DNA of 64,000 nucleotides, taken from contig NW_024037057.1 in NCBI RefSeq assembly GCF_015706575.1, positions 620,001 through 684,000 of the forward strand. The letters run 5' to 3'. Made by a program: the position numbers and the translations under genes. The notes under the pieces were generated by a model that searched no databases, was not told the DNA's origin, and worked only from the letters and a program-made list of their open reading frames with translations. How positions within the stretch are numbered: the first letter of the stretch is position 1; each line of letters opens with the position of its first letter. Positions 33,998 to 45,889 of this stretch are shown here, piece after piece. Source of the stretch: Patiria miniata (lineage: Eukaryota; Echinodermata; Asteroidea; Valvatida; Asterinidae).

Positions 33998-34600
33998 TAA
34001 ATTGTGATTCTGATTCTGGTTGGACAGTCTTGTGGGAAGCAGTTTTTTGTAGGCTTATAGCAGAGAGGTACTGGAGAGAGGTACTGTTGCTCATTAGAGA
34101 GGGTAACACAAATCAGTGAGTCGTATCACAACGAGGGCAAATCGGGATCAGTCTATATACATGTATTAGTTTCTACAAAAGCCACAGTTCTGGATACACT
34201 GATGACGACTTACACGTGTACTTAACATGTACAGTTTGAGTTTACTGAAAACAATTCTGAGAATCTGAAACAGTGGCCATGATCGCATTAAAGTTTATAG
34301 GATCAGTTAACCATCACAGCGTTTCTGAGCTGATAGTATGTCAAATGCACTCATGCTTCGCTATAATGCAACAACTCCAAGGTGTTCCTGTTAGCACACT
34401 GATCTTTCGTGTGGCATCCTACCCGCTATCAGCCTCTTTTATTCGATGTGGAAAGTTTCAGTTTGTTGCTGATTGAACGTTTTTTAATTAAATATGTCAG
34501 GAGACGATTAATGGGTTGTGGCTTATTATCTGCATCTCCGATTGCCAATGATTGAGCCACAATGGACAATCTTTTTTTTTATACATTCAGTATACTTAAC
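33998..34600 (-). promoter_or_regulatory. Conserved GPCR upstream flank (copy 4)
   Basis: This is a shorter, more diverged version of the flank at 10,573-11,345. GATCAGTTAACC, GCGTTTCTGAGC and the TTTCGTGTGGCATCCTACCCG region remain. Confidence 0.45.
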
Positions 34601-35184
34601 CTTTTAATCATTAACCTTGTAACCAATGGTCAGGTTTTCTAACGCATCATAAACCAATCGTTTTAATTACTTTTAAATGAAACTTTAGTGACTTATTGTG
34701 TAAATTATGTTGATGTAGGCTTATGTCTGTCTTTTTTGAGTATGTGGATTCATTTATCAAGCAGTCTTTCAAATCTGAGTTTCGATAGGCATTACACTCA
34801 GTGGGCCTCAATATATGCGGATTGGTTGTCTTAACAAATGTATCAATACTTGGCCTGATGATGTTGTTCACTTGTATACCACTACCATGCACACGAGCTG
34901 TTGCCACTGCCTTCCACTTTCATTCATTACTTGTAGGAAGGATTCAGGAAAAGAGACCAATCTCTAGTTGATGAGGGAGTGGGGCTCTTCCTTTATTATC
35001 ACTTTCATTCATAGCTGAGTTGTTTTCCTTATTGTGGACCAGCCAAAATGGAATATTACACTTTAAACTTAACACAATGGTTGTTAATAGCAGGCAACTA
35101 TGCCAGATCAGTAAGTCAAAGGATAGAGAACAGATGTAGGTAAGTGCCGCCATTAATGTTGACCCAAATATACCTAATGGAAAC
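34601..35184. other. Intergenic, end of the GPCR array
   Basis: There is weak similarity to 11,500-11,650 (GGCATTACACTCAGTGGGCC). No gene or complete repeat was recognised. Confidence 0.45.
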
Positions 35185-35445
35185 GTGTGGTCTAACGGTG
35201 GAGCACATGATTCATGATCGTGAGGTTGTGGGTTCGAGCCCTGATGTGGCCATGCGTGTTGTGCCCTTGAGTAAGGCGCTCTACACCAATAACTCCTCTC
35301 AACCCAGGTGTTAATTGGGTACCGGCATTATTCAATGCTGGGAAGGTAACAGACTCGCCGTGGAGGAGGTGTGGCGATCCCCCACAACAGCATTTCATGG
35401 ACTCGAGTCTGGCCAAATCGCTAACAAAAGAGAGATGGGCACTCC
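35185..35445 (+). mobile_element. tRNA-derived SINE
   Basis: The head has an A-box-like TGGTCTAACGGTGG and a B-box GGTTCGAGCCC (35,230-35,240), as in pol III-driven SINEs. It is followed by a body with GTGCCCTTGAGTAAGGCGCT and ACCCAGGTGTTAATTGGGTA, a type I recall from marine deuterostomes. An A-run follows at about 35,471. It is unlikely to be a functional tRNA because the 3' acceptor half does not pair. Confidence 0.75.
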
Positions 35446-35783
35446 GTTCCTGTTAACACACACTCTCAGAAAAAAAAACTACACAAGTGGTGTACAATTT
35501 AACCATGTTTCGTATGTAATATACGAACTCGCTTGCAATTGTGTAAAAAGTTACATAATGCGTGTTGGGTAAAAGACTGACTTGACAGTTGTGTAAAAGT
35601 TTACTTGATGTATGTGTAAATATGTGTACACATTTATTTGGTAAAAGACAATTAAGTAAACTTTACATAACTTTCAGGTGAAACAATACTATATTATAAT
35701 GTAAAATTATAATAAAAGACGATCTGTTTCATTTTAATTTTATATATTCCCTTCCCGAACTGTGTACATATGCCGAATACAGG

Positions 35784-36249
35784 TCAACTCGTACGCAAAC
35801 CAACTCGTACGCGACCAACTCGTACACAGGACAACTCGGGAAAGAATGTTGCAACCTGACGCTACTTCAGTGGTTGTATACAAAGTCTATGGAGAGTCTA
35901 GAAAACAAAATTGGTAATGTTTATCAGTCCCAGATTAATATGTCTTATCATCATTTTTGCAATGACTGACCTTCATTGAGGTGATATATGAAGGAAAAAA
36001 CAGCGTCAGGTTGCAACATTCTTTGCACAACGGGTACGTGGACAAATTCGTACGCGGTCCAACTCGTACACTGACTTAAACTCGTACACCAAATTATATG
36101 TGGTCGACGATTCTTAACTATGTACTGGGAACTGTGTATCGTTCAATTTCTTTAAATTGGCTAACTTTGACCGGCATACGAGTTGGCTGGCGTACGAGTT
36201 GGCCCGCGTACGACATGTCTCGCTACAAGTTGGTTCACATACGAGTTGT
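35784..36249. mobile_element. Element with iterated CCAACTCGTACGC end motifs
   Basis: The left end carries three or four direct copies of CAACTCGTACGC, and the right end carries four inverted copies (GTACGAGTTGG forms at 36,175-36,250), plus more near 36,040-36,090. A perfect 23-bp inverted repeat (35,841-35,863 and 36,002-36,024, starting AAAGAATGTTGCAACC) lies inside. Iterated subterminal motifs suggest transposase-binding arrays of a non-autonomous DNA element. Confidence 0.6.
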
Positions 36250-36459
36250 ATAATACGCGCAGTGGCCGAATTAAACACTACTAATATTAAGAATATCCTG
36301 GGTTTTTTTAACGTACAAAGTGTCCAGGCATTTCTGGGGCTTGGGGACGGTATAACAATCACAAGAGCTTTAGAAAATGTTACTTTCAAAAACCGAAATT
36401 AGCTGTGGCACATCCCCTCGTTGTTACAGACGTCACGGTGTACTGCATTTTCACTTATG

Positions 36460-36967
36460 TAGTCTAGGGACTAGACGTTGTTATGGTTTGATAGGCGAAA
36501 ACCCGCCGCCGCGATAACCCGCCGCTGCAAGAGGGCGCTATCGCGACCGCCCAAAATCGCCCACGGACTTGTCAGAACAACGTCTGAGGAATCTGGTCTT
36601 GGAGGTGTAATGCACGCCCACATGTTTGGCCTAATATATGCAGCGCGCAAAAAAAAAATATTATAGTAGTTCCGAAGCAAACTCAAATATTTCCAGTGCA
36701 GAAAAAAAGTTGCAGCAAGGCCTTGTGCAACTTCACTGGTCAGCTCTTGTATTATGTGTTGTATGTGTAGGACCGAAAATGGACCGTAGTTGCCTGCAGA
36801 AGTCGCGCATGCGCACCAGTTTCCCCCATTTAAGGGGGAGCTTTCAGCAAATTCCGTAGACGTTATTCTGACAAGTCCGTGGGCGATATTGGTTGGTCGT
36901 GATAGCGCCCTCTCGCGGCGGCGGGTTATCGCGTATCAAACCATAACAACGTCTAGCCCCTAGACTA
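36460..36967. mobile_element. 508-bp DNA element with about 110-bp inverted ends
   Basis: It starts TAGTCTAGGGACTAGACG and its complemented right end starts TAGTCTAGGGGCTAGACG. The inverted repeats continue for about 110 bases, with a 20-base internal duplication on the left. It is flanked by TCACTTATG at 36,451-36,459 and 36,968-36,976, a 9-bp target duplication. No transposase; a Mutator- or hAT-like origin is possible. Confidence 0.8.
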
Positions 36968-37221
36968 TCACTTATGCTGTGCTGTGCTAGCTGCATCGCG
37001 TCACCGCGTGTACATTTTTACCTTGTCTTTAGTACGTTTAACCTAGTTGCAGTACGTTTTTACACAATTCAGGTAAACTGACTGCTTTACTTATTCAATA
37101 TGTATTTTTCAATTTACATGTTTTCGGGGTACTTTATTTCCGGCAAATTTTACCAAAATTGTGTATTATTTTACATAACAATTTTAACTTAATCATGTTT
37201 TACATATCTTTTTGAGAGTGC

Positions 37222-40173
37222 AGCTTCGTCCTCTTTACTTTACTTTACTTTACTTTTGTATACCTAATTTGCATAAATTGTTAATCCCTGCCGTGTTATA
37301 TATTTATTTCCATATTTGGGTCCATTCTTTATTTATTTTTTTGAAAGTTTATTGTGGTGACTGTACTTGCACACCCTTACTTAAATAACATTTATGAAGC
37401 ATATAAGTGACTGAATCATTATGAGGACATAGTGGCGATCAAATAAAATGGCTACTATTATACCCAAAAGTGCTCGCATTTATCTTGTCTCGACATATCC
37501 TAAAGTGGTCTTGCCAAAACTGAAGACTCAGTACTGATGAGCTTCAAATTCACCAAGCTGCTTACTGGCGCAATTACTATATTAAAACCTAATGGAAAAC
37601 CATGTAAGCAATGATAACATTGTGATATTTAGCTCAGCAAAAAAACAACGGGGAAAAACGAGCTGGCTGTCCGTAAACTGGGCATAAATTAGGCGAAGGA
37701 TCACTTAACGTGGGAGACTTGAAAAAGTCCAAGGACCCCCCCCCCAAAAAAAAAAATGAAGGAAATAAAATAAAAATGATATAGTTACTAATAATTTTGG
37801 AAATTTCCTAAAAGTTTTAAAGTTTCCCACGTTAGGCAACTCTTCACTATTTATAAGATCAAATAACAGACACCTCGTGTCTCCCCCCCCCCCCAGTTTT
37901 TGTTTTGCTGGTCTAAATATCATAACGTTATCATTGTTCAAAGGTTTTAATAGGGTAACTGTGCCATTAATCAACTTGTTTAACTTGAAGCTCATCAATT
38001 CTGAGGTTTGGCAAGGCTTCTTAAAGATATCTGGAGACAAGGTAAACGAGCGCAAAGTTTGTGTATATTAGTAGCCATTTTCATGGGCGTCGCTGGGGGG
38101 GGGGCGTCACCCCAGCCCAGCCCCCCCCCCCTCCCTCCATTAGTCAGTTTTGTCGGCAAAATCATGGTGCTTTCGGCAAAATAGAAAATGAAGAATGGAG
38201 AAGGAAGGGGAAAGGAAGAGGAAAGAAGAAAATGGAGAAAATGAATAATAAACCGTGCTGCTCAAAACCCAGCGCAGCTAAAATTCCGGTTCTGCAACCC
38301 ATGGCAATAGATTGTCGTTCTGTCATTAGATTGTTTCCCGGCCCATTTTGTAAGACTGATTATGTCATGTCGGCACGAGCTGCCGCGCGAGGTTGCCTCA
38401 CATACAGTGGTTGACAGCTACTGCTTTGCAAAACACAAGCACGAGCTCGCTCGTAGGCAATACGAATTGATCTGAATTTTACTTTTTTGACGACACCAAA
38501 TCATGGATCAAGCTGAAGAGGGAAAATCTGGAAAGAGAGTCAAGCTACAGTTTTGATGTGATGTTTGAGATGTAATATATCAACTTTGACGGCCCACCCC
38601 TATCTCCCTAACACGAACACATTTCATTCAAAAAGTCCGGGGAAAGTGGCCAGGAAATGGCTCCGATTGCAACAAAGAGCATCTAAAATCCAAAAAGTTC
38701 CCCGGGGCCCTGGGCCTTACACCTCCAGGGCTTCGAGCTCCGCGCTCGCATATAAAAAGGTCCTCCTAAGGATTTAAAGACCCCCCCCCCCGACAAGTCT
38801 GGGATCAGGAAACGGGCCAGAACAAGGTGTGCGCACACGTACCCTTTGCGAAGTTTCGCGACGAGCAAATGTCAAAATCTGTTCCGTATGATAGTGCCAA
38901 ATTTTTAAGATTCACCTTTGAAGTTGAACTTAAATGAAATCCATTCAAAGTAATCAACATTATTAACCATTCATATATTTGTGGAGAAAATTAGAAATGG
39001 AGTTAAAGTGATAGTTTGGGCGGAAATTATCAATTACACTCATTTTGCGTGACGGTCCGTCGGCAAATTTCACGATGGTACCCCCATTCAAAATGATCTA
39101 GTCCGTGTCCATTTAAGATCATTACTATGTCCTCATCATTATTCAGTCACTTTAGTCACAGTCGCTTTAGAAAATGTTATTCAAGTGAGGATGTGTAAGT
39201 AGAATCACCAAATCTAAATTTTATCAAAATAAAAAATAAAAAATATACCCAAATATGGGGGAAAATATGTTACACGGCAGGTATTAACGATTAATGGAAA
39301 TTAGGTATATTTAGGGTCAAAGTTAACGATGGCATCAATCCACATCTTGTTTTTTTATGGTTCGAAGAATTGATCTAGCATGGCTGTCAGCTATTACCAA
39401 AAGAATCCGTGAAATTATTTTTCTACAGATCTTTTCCACATTTGGATGGCCTACTATTAGCCTGCCCTACAAATAATATTATAGCAGATGCTCCTCTGAT
39501 TACTCGACTTTGGTTACCCCTGTTCAGGTGTTTGAGTGGGAGATTCAGCTTCCCTTCACACCCATACACTCCCGCAATTAGTGTCGAAGTCGAGACCAAC
39601 AGAAGTCCAGTCAAAACGAAATCACAAGTCCTGCTACAAGTCCAGTCACAAGTAACATGTGATGAAAAAAACAAAGCATGCATGTTTGTGTCGATTTAAA
39701 TAAGGGAAAATAGTGTCTGGCCAGTTTTAAACAAGTACTTTTCAACTGGATTCGGGCCTGGACGCAGCGCAGATAAAGGTCCGAGCCCAAGGCGTGCTCA
39801 TTGTGCACGGCTAGGCCGCTAGACGGCATTAAACGTACTTGTTTAATACCGGTCAAGCACATATTTATTCACATTCATAAAAACTTTTTGGTCAAAAAGT
39901 AAAAACAAGTTAAGAGTGATGAATTTAAAACGGTTTTTCTCAACAATGTGTACTTCATATTTTGTGCAAAAACACCCCTCTATTTATGTTAATGGTATGT
40001 GCCTCGCGCAAGTAGTACTAGAAATCTCCTAAATTACGAATTACGAGAAATATTGAGATTGGCCTTCGTGTGGGGCGTGCTATGAGATGTGGCGCAAAAT
40101 ACGGCGGTGCTTGCATGTGTAATGTGAATTTAGGACCATTAAATACGGACTCATTGCTAATATTGCGCATGCC
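37222..40173. other. Gene-poor spacer with C-runs
   Basis: It contains TTTAC repeats (37,232-37,254), C/A runs at 37,736-37,756, 37,882-37,894 and 38,118-38,130, and a fragment of a CATGGGCGTCGC-ended element at 38,082. The 39,540-39,665 part is related to 25,990-26,150. No coding sequence was recognised. Confidence 0.45.
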
Positions 40174-40177
40174 TTAA

Positions 40178-40425
40178 CCCTAAAAGGGCCTGGGGCGGAA
40201 TCCTGCTGCTGCATAATTTTAATGTGTTTTTAGATTGGGTTATGGTCGAGAATAAGCTTTATGTGGACTCTCTGGACTCCCATAGATTTGCACTAAGTTT
40301 AGTCGGGCACCATTTGCAGTCATCAGCTGACATTTGAAGCAAAAAAATCGTGTAAAAAAAAAAGCCGCGTCGCCGCACCACTTTTTGGGCAAGCTCCATA
40401 CCAGAAACCGGAGACTTTTTTTGGC
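40178..40425. mobile_element. Composite TTAA MITE (family 1 left end, family 2 body)
   Basis: It starts like family 1 (TTAA then CCCTAAAAGGGCCTGGGGCG) but then matches the family 2 element at 61,146 (GGAATCCTGCTGCTGCA, AGTCGGGCACCATTTGCAGT, CATACCAGAAACCGGAGAC). It appears to be a recombinant of two related non-autonomous families. Confidence 0.6.
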
Positions 40426-40799
40426 CCAACACAACGTTATCTAAAAACTTATCACAAACAGTGGCAAAATCGCCAAGCATTTCAACGGCATATTGTAATG
40501 AAATAGGCCTTTACCATTACATTCCTCCCACCTTTTTTTTTTGGTTTAGCCTGCCCCTCTCATCCATCACACCCCCTGAGCTGAGTGTGTATCAGTCCAG
40601 CCAGGCATGCAGCATCTTATTTGCATAATTCTATTGTAAGCCCCATGTGCATGGAATTTGAACTATAGCCATGTGTGCTTCAGTCTGCCTGGTGCTGTGC
40701 CAGGGATAGGTTGTCTGTATGGAGAGCTGCACAAATTTTTCCTGGGCATGGCAAGGAAAGGCCTTGATGTAATGACCACGTAAGTTGTAGTGCATGACA

Positions 40800-40890
40800 A
40801 CTTAATTAAATCTCCCTGGGTTGGGAGCAGAGTCATGGTGCTTTTACCATGAGCTACCCCACTCACTGTGACCATCACCGAGCCCCGCCC
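40800..40890 (-). mobile_element. Possible tRNA-derived SINE head
   Basis: On the minus strand GTGGGGTAGCTCATGGTAAA resembles a tRNA 5' half with an A-box; the B-box is degenerate. Weak. Confidence 0.3.
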
Positions 40891-41589
40891 TTTGTAATTT
40901 CTCATAATAAGTTGTTTTCCTTGCATTTATTTCTACAACAAATTCCTTTATTCAGTACTTTAATTAGAAGAACTTAAATCGTAGTTGCCCCTAAAATTAG
41001 AAGTAATTAGTAATAGTTAGTAGAAATAAGTAGACGGATCCAATCTTTCTTAATACATGTATTTACTTGAAGCCTAAACATTTTCTATCTCTACAAGTTA
41101 TTTGTTTGTCTCGCTGCGGCATGCACCTGACCACGCTACAATATGTTTGAAGTACTTAAAATAACGCCCTCTCTTTATTGATAGTTGCCCGAGACACTTT
41201 CGACTTCAGCGGAAATCGAAGCATCTCACCTCAGAAATTGCATATTCGCGGCCTATTGCCATTTTGCAATAGGCTGGTTCCGCGCAAACATTACCGTTCT
41301 GGTCTTTAAATTATATGTACGTCCTCCATATAACTTGCATGCAATAGGAGGACACTTCCTAATATAGGAGGCAATAGGAGGGACGGGGAACCGACATACA
41401 CTCTATCTAAATATTAAATAAGAATCATACCATTTGCAAATGTTATTCCAATTGAAAGGTCAATGTATCCCGGGTGGGTTTTTTTCCGAAAAAGGTAAAA
41501 TTACGTGACCGTGGAACTGAATATACTGTAAACGTCTCTCTTGGATGGAGTCATTATCAAATAAGAGTCAAAGATACAGCATCCACCAA

Positions 41590-42335
41590 CATACGTTCGT
41601 TTATGGTGTAAATCGAGGATTTTCTTTTGTTCCTCTTCCCATTTCCGTTGCTTATACTCTAAACGTTTATACTCTAAAATGTTGATACTTTACATCAGCT
41701 CTCATAGGTTTGTATACGTTTTCTAATCGAGGTCGTCCTCGATTTGGTTCCGGCCTGTCCTCAGTTCGGGCGTTTCACGATGCAGTGCGCCACGGAGAGT
41801 TCATTTTCCCCAGTGCCTTGTGGGAGATGGTCGACAAATTCGCAGCGCGGGCTATTTGAAATTGTTAGATTGTCCGGTAAGTAGTTTCGTAAGCGTATGA
41901 CTCGAGTATCTGTTTGCCCTTGTCTTTTCTGTTTATCAATAAGGTGTTTTGTTATGTAAGGCAGCACGCTATGCCCCTATCCTAAACAAGTCAGCTCAAG
42001 TTTTCTACTGACACTCGTTCACACTCGGGCCGTGTTTTGTCGACTGAAAACTTGAAAAATGGACTCTCCGTGGCAAACTCTTGGTGGCGCACTGCATAAT
42101 GAAACGCCCGAATTAATTGATGATGTTGCACCTGTGTTTCCTCGATTTAAACAATAAACACGCACATGCAGACAAGTGTGTATTTGCCTGCAATCGGGGA
42201 CTCCCTGTTGTTTTGTACATGCACGAATCAAAATTGGGGACCACTCGGGAATTGGGGACCCCATTGTCCTCTATATTGTTCAACGTCCCCTATTGAATGC
42301 AGAAACAAACTCAATCACACATCTTCGTAAACACT
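41590..42335. repeat. Partial fifth copy of the GPCR-array unit
   Basis: This matches the downstream-flank segment of the array at 31,815-32,040 and 8,820-8,905 (AATGGTGTAAAT-like start, AACGTCCCCTATT, GGGAATTGGGGACC). No receptor sequence follows. It is interrupted by the element at 41,765-42,112. Confidence 0.55.
41765..42112. mobile_element. 348-bp DNA element with TTCGGGCGTTTCA ends
   Basis: The left end is TTCGGGCGTTTCACGATGCA and the complemented right end is TTCGGGCGTTTCATTATGCA. The pairing continues through GTGCGCCAC and GGAGAGT blocks. It lies within sequence that is uninterrupted in unit C. The target duplication is unclear. Confidence 0.7.
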
Positions 42336-43480
42336 GGGAATCGTTGACACCCCCTCCCCCATTTTCTCTAATCCTCATTCCTTTGCTAGATGCCAAATTT
42401 GACTGTTTTTTTTTTTAAGCGCGCATTTTAAACAACTTTGTTACCTTTAATACATTAATTTTTTTACTTTAAATAACATGTACTGTATTAAACAAGCCCC
42501 TCAAATGCTATGGCTAGAATTCACGTCTAGGAAAAATTAGATCTGGTTATTTTTACCCTGTGAAGTGGTTGCTCAGGTGCCAAACAATTCTGAGTTTCGA
42601 TCCTTTTTTTGTCACCATTTTTCTTAAGATTTCTAGACATTTAAAGTTGTTTCAAGGCAAAAAATACTGAATATAAAACCTTACGTGGCAATTTTTGGCA
42701 TACAATAGATTTATTTTCACCAGATTTTATTGTTTTGGTAAAATGAGCAATTTTCAAAGCCGACTAAACAGTATTCTTTTAGTGTTTTTTGATTGCTCGC
42801 AAAGCGTGGTACCAGATCTAAACAATCCTGACTGATTTTCTGAGTTCTAAGTTTAATTCGTACTCAATATGTTTTGAGAGCAACAAAATGCAAAATGGGG
42901 CTAAAACCTAAAGTGTGAGTTCGATTTTATGAAGCAAAATTTGGAATATCGGTAATAAAACATTCCAGCATTTAGCGTTATTTTAAGTGTTTGAAGTCGA
43001 CATTTTACACACAAACTTTTAATCAAATCCGACAAAAAAACAGTGTTCGTTTTTGGACAATATTAAATGTGGTCAATCAAGAGATAAAACAAATCTTTAA
43101 AAAATGGTTCAATACTGTGAATACTTGATAATCCCCTCTAAGTATGAATGTTGGGGACACCTCTGAAATTATGCTCAAAATGGTCCTAGATGGAAACAAA
43201 AGATACCCGAGAAAACACAGTTCTTTCAAGAAATCAATGTTTCTAAGTTCTCAGAAAATATTTGAAACATTTCTTCGACAAATATACAGTGAATGAACTA
43301 AATAATGGTACAATAACAAAGGTGTCCAAATCAGGTGGCCTATAAACCATAAAATACAAAGATATTTTTTTGAGTCGCATCATTGGTGTACAATCGGCAG
43401 CCCTCGTAGCGTATGTACCCTAGGAGTCGTACGTACATGCGCAGTGGAGAGTGCAGCTGAAACGTACGTTCCCTGCAGCT
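42336..43480. other. AT-rich spacer, nothing recognised
   Basis: There is a T-run near 42,406 and no conserved ORF, tRNA or repeat end that I can identify. Confidence 0.5.
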
Positions 43481-43487
43481 TAAATTA

Positions 43488-43560
43488 TTGGCTGTTTCGG
43501 CAACCGGGCGAAACAGCCTTTTTTTCGTTAAAGTTTTTTTTTTTTTTTGCTTTTCCGCTT
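43488..43560 (-). mobile_element. Hairpin end of dispersed repeat, related to 16,320-16,380
   Basis: The stem GGCTGTTTCG (43,490-43,499) pairs with CGAAACAGCC (43,509-43,518). Read on the minus strand it is preceded by an A-run and TTTAACGAAAA, and followed by AATAA, the same order as at 16,325-16,380. Confidence 0.5.
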
Positions 43561-43705
43561 GAAAGCTTGAGTCACCTTTTGTATCCGAGTTTGTTTTTCT
43601 TTTCTAACCTGAGGTTTCGGAAATATATGTCCTTACGTTCGAATTCATTCAAAAGTAGAATAAAGTGAAAATAACGCTTGGCACAACACACTAATATGGA
43701 TTGTA

Positions 43706-44265
43706 TCAGAAACCGAGTTCGTAAATAAAACCCTTGGGATTCGAGCAGTTAAAAAAAAAACTGTTAATGCACAAAGAGATATGAGGATTGACACACATTC
43801 TATTCAATTTGTCAGTCAATAAATGAGGCTGAATTGTACTGAAAGCCGATGAGAAGTCTACAAACAAAGTTCTGACATAGTTGTGAGTTGTATCCAAATG
43901 CTCATAAATGTAATGCACAAGTGTTAAGATGGCATCACTCACACTTCCTCCCGAACGATAGGCAAACTGGAAAGGGTCAGTATAAGCCTCAGTCTGAACC
44001 AAGATAATATCCTTAAGTACACTTTTAAAACATTTCATAACTGACGATGTAAGAGCAATTAGTCTGAAGTCATTCGTTACTGTAGGTTTGGGTATTTTTG
44101 GAATCGGTATTAGAGTTAAGGTTTTCCAAATTTTGGGAATTACATAGAAGTCCAGAGACCACTGAAACGATCTATGAAATACAGAAGACAGTTCGTCATG
44201 GAAGGATTTCAAGATTCTCACATAAACACCATCTGGGCCTGATGCCTTGCTGCCCTTGATACGCT
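43706..44265 (-). pseudogene. LINE reverse transcriptase fragment (L2/CR1/Rex-like)
   Basis: The minus strand encodes the N-terminal part of a non-LTR reverse transcriptase: KASGPDGVYV, then IPKIWKTLTLIPIPKI, NDFRLIALTSSVMKCFKSV, DPFQFAYRSGGSVSDAI and LFVDFSSAFSTIQPHLLTDK. The DFSSAF motif carries the first catalytic aspartate. The YxDD motif and everything after are missing; the similarity ends in an A/T run near 43,750. The first part needs a frame change near 44,265. Endonuclease and 5' parts are absent, as in typical truncated LINE copies. It is an inactive fragment. Confidence 0.88.
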
Positions 44266-45889
44266 TAGGGGTCTCTCAATCGCTGGAACGCTGAGCCCAA
44301 TCCTATTTGAGTCGTCTACCTGGCTCTGCATATCGTCGCGAAGGTGGTTGTTCACTTTCTTATTATATACAGTCACGTGTCACTTTCTTTAATTTGTGGT
44401 ATTTTTCCTATCCATTTGGGTTGCTGTATTGAGATGTTTCAGTATTCATGCTGCTGATTATCCGACTTTGAAAAGTAAAATGTGAGATATAATAAAGAAC
44501 ACTCAACACTTTTAACAAAAACTATGATGAATTTGAGCATTTTCCCTATTTAAAATTCAATGTGTATTTCAAACAATTTTAATAATTGTAACAATCAGAA
44601 TCAGAAAAAGTCAAATATCCTTGAAGAATTTAAACGTTAAACCAAAAACCTACAATGATCATTTCAATATTGTGCCAAATCTTGCTGAATTTGGTATCGT
44701 AAGGGTAAATGATTTCTGCTTCCCAGGTCCTCTAAAGTAGCATTGAAGACCGTCTTGGAAGGGATGTTACCAAATCAAAGAGACGGCAACCAAATTCTAT
44801 AGAACTCGATCCCTCAATCTCGTCCAATCCGCATATACAAGATTCAGAATTGAAAGCAAACCCAATGCGGTCACCGAATAAACTTTTGACATATTGTGTT
44901 TGTTTGTAGGTTGAAAGTTAAATTACCAAGTTAAGTGTGTCTCACAGTTGAGCAATGTTGGTGTCTTTAATGATTTATCCGTGGTCTACAAAAGGCAACA
45001 AACACGTACCGATACATAAGCGTGATCAAATGCTCGAACATGCTGTTCATAGTACTCAAACATCTCCTCTAAATGCTCGTCTATTGATATGAACTCATTT
45101 AAAAAGGTAACAAAATGTAAACAAGGCCTGCATTCTTCTGAGTGCTGCGCATAGTTGAGTACGACATTCAACAGCCACCGGGTCAGTGTACACAGTTCAT
45201 TTGACTCACCCGACGGCTGTTGCATGTCATAATCACTGCTTATGTGACATCACTTATCTGCTCTTGGTATCCAGGTCCACTACCAGGTAACCATAAGACT
45301 AGCCAATTCAAGTACCCCAAGGTGTAACCTTTCCAAAAATACCCACTAAACACTTGGTCATTTCAAAAAAATAAATGACCCCTGGCTCTTGCTCTAACAG
45401 GTTAGGCCTTGGAATATCCCCTTGCACGACAAAATTAAAATTTTAGGGATATATCCAAAATACGGGATTCGTGTGTTTGTTTAAGACTAAATTTAGGTCA
45501 TTGATATAACTTTATAAATTGTCGAAAATGTATACTCAAAAAGCCAGGGAACATGAAATAAAATTTTGATTGCATTTTTTTTGCTTAAATCAATAAAGGA
45601 TGATGTTCTTAACAATATTTTGTGTATGGCGGTGTTTATTTTCTAAGATAAATGGGGGAAAATAATTTGTAAACATGTTTGGTCAAACTACTCCGCCCCA
45701 CAAAGGGAAGCTTCATTAACATAAAACTTCGCGAGGGGTATGACGTGAGTGGAGGCAGAGACTTGCCGCGCTGCGGGGGCACCGGCATTGCGGCGTGCAT
45801 CATAATACATGTACATATACATTGCGGCACTGAAAGTTTTTCTGGTGTTTCGTTCGGAATCGAGGAGAAATAACACCCGATTTTCGGCC
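44266..45889. other. Intergenic, no gene recognised
   Basis: AT-rich spacer. The ORF at 44,986-45,225 (minus) has no recognisable family. Confidence 0.45.

Larger units (their letters stand above)
35460..37221. mobile_element. Possible larger element with CACTCTCA ends, host of nested elements
   Basis: The left border reads CACTCTCAGAAAAA and the right border, reverse-complemented, reads GCACTCTCAAAAAG. Both flanks are rich in GTAAAA/TTTACATAA motifs. Two other elements lie inside (35,784-36,249 and 36,460-36,967). The ends are short and no target duplication was confirmed, so this is tentative. Confidence 0.35.

Noticed and set aside
42560..42615. tRNA-like text ending GAGTTTCGATCC followed by a T-run
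   Set aside because: The A-box is poor and stems do not pair; likely chance.
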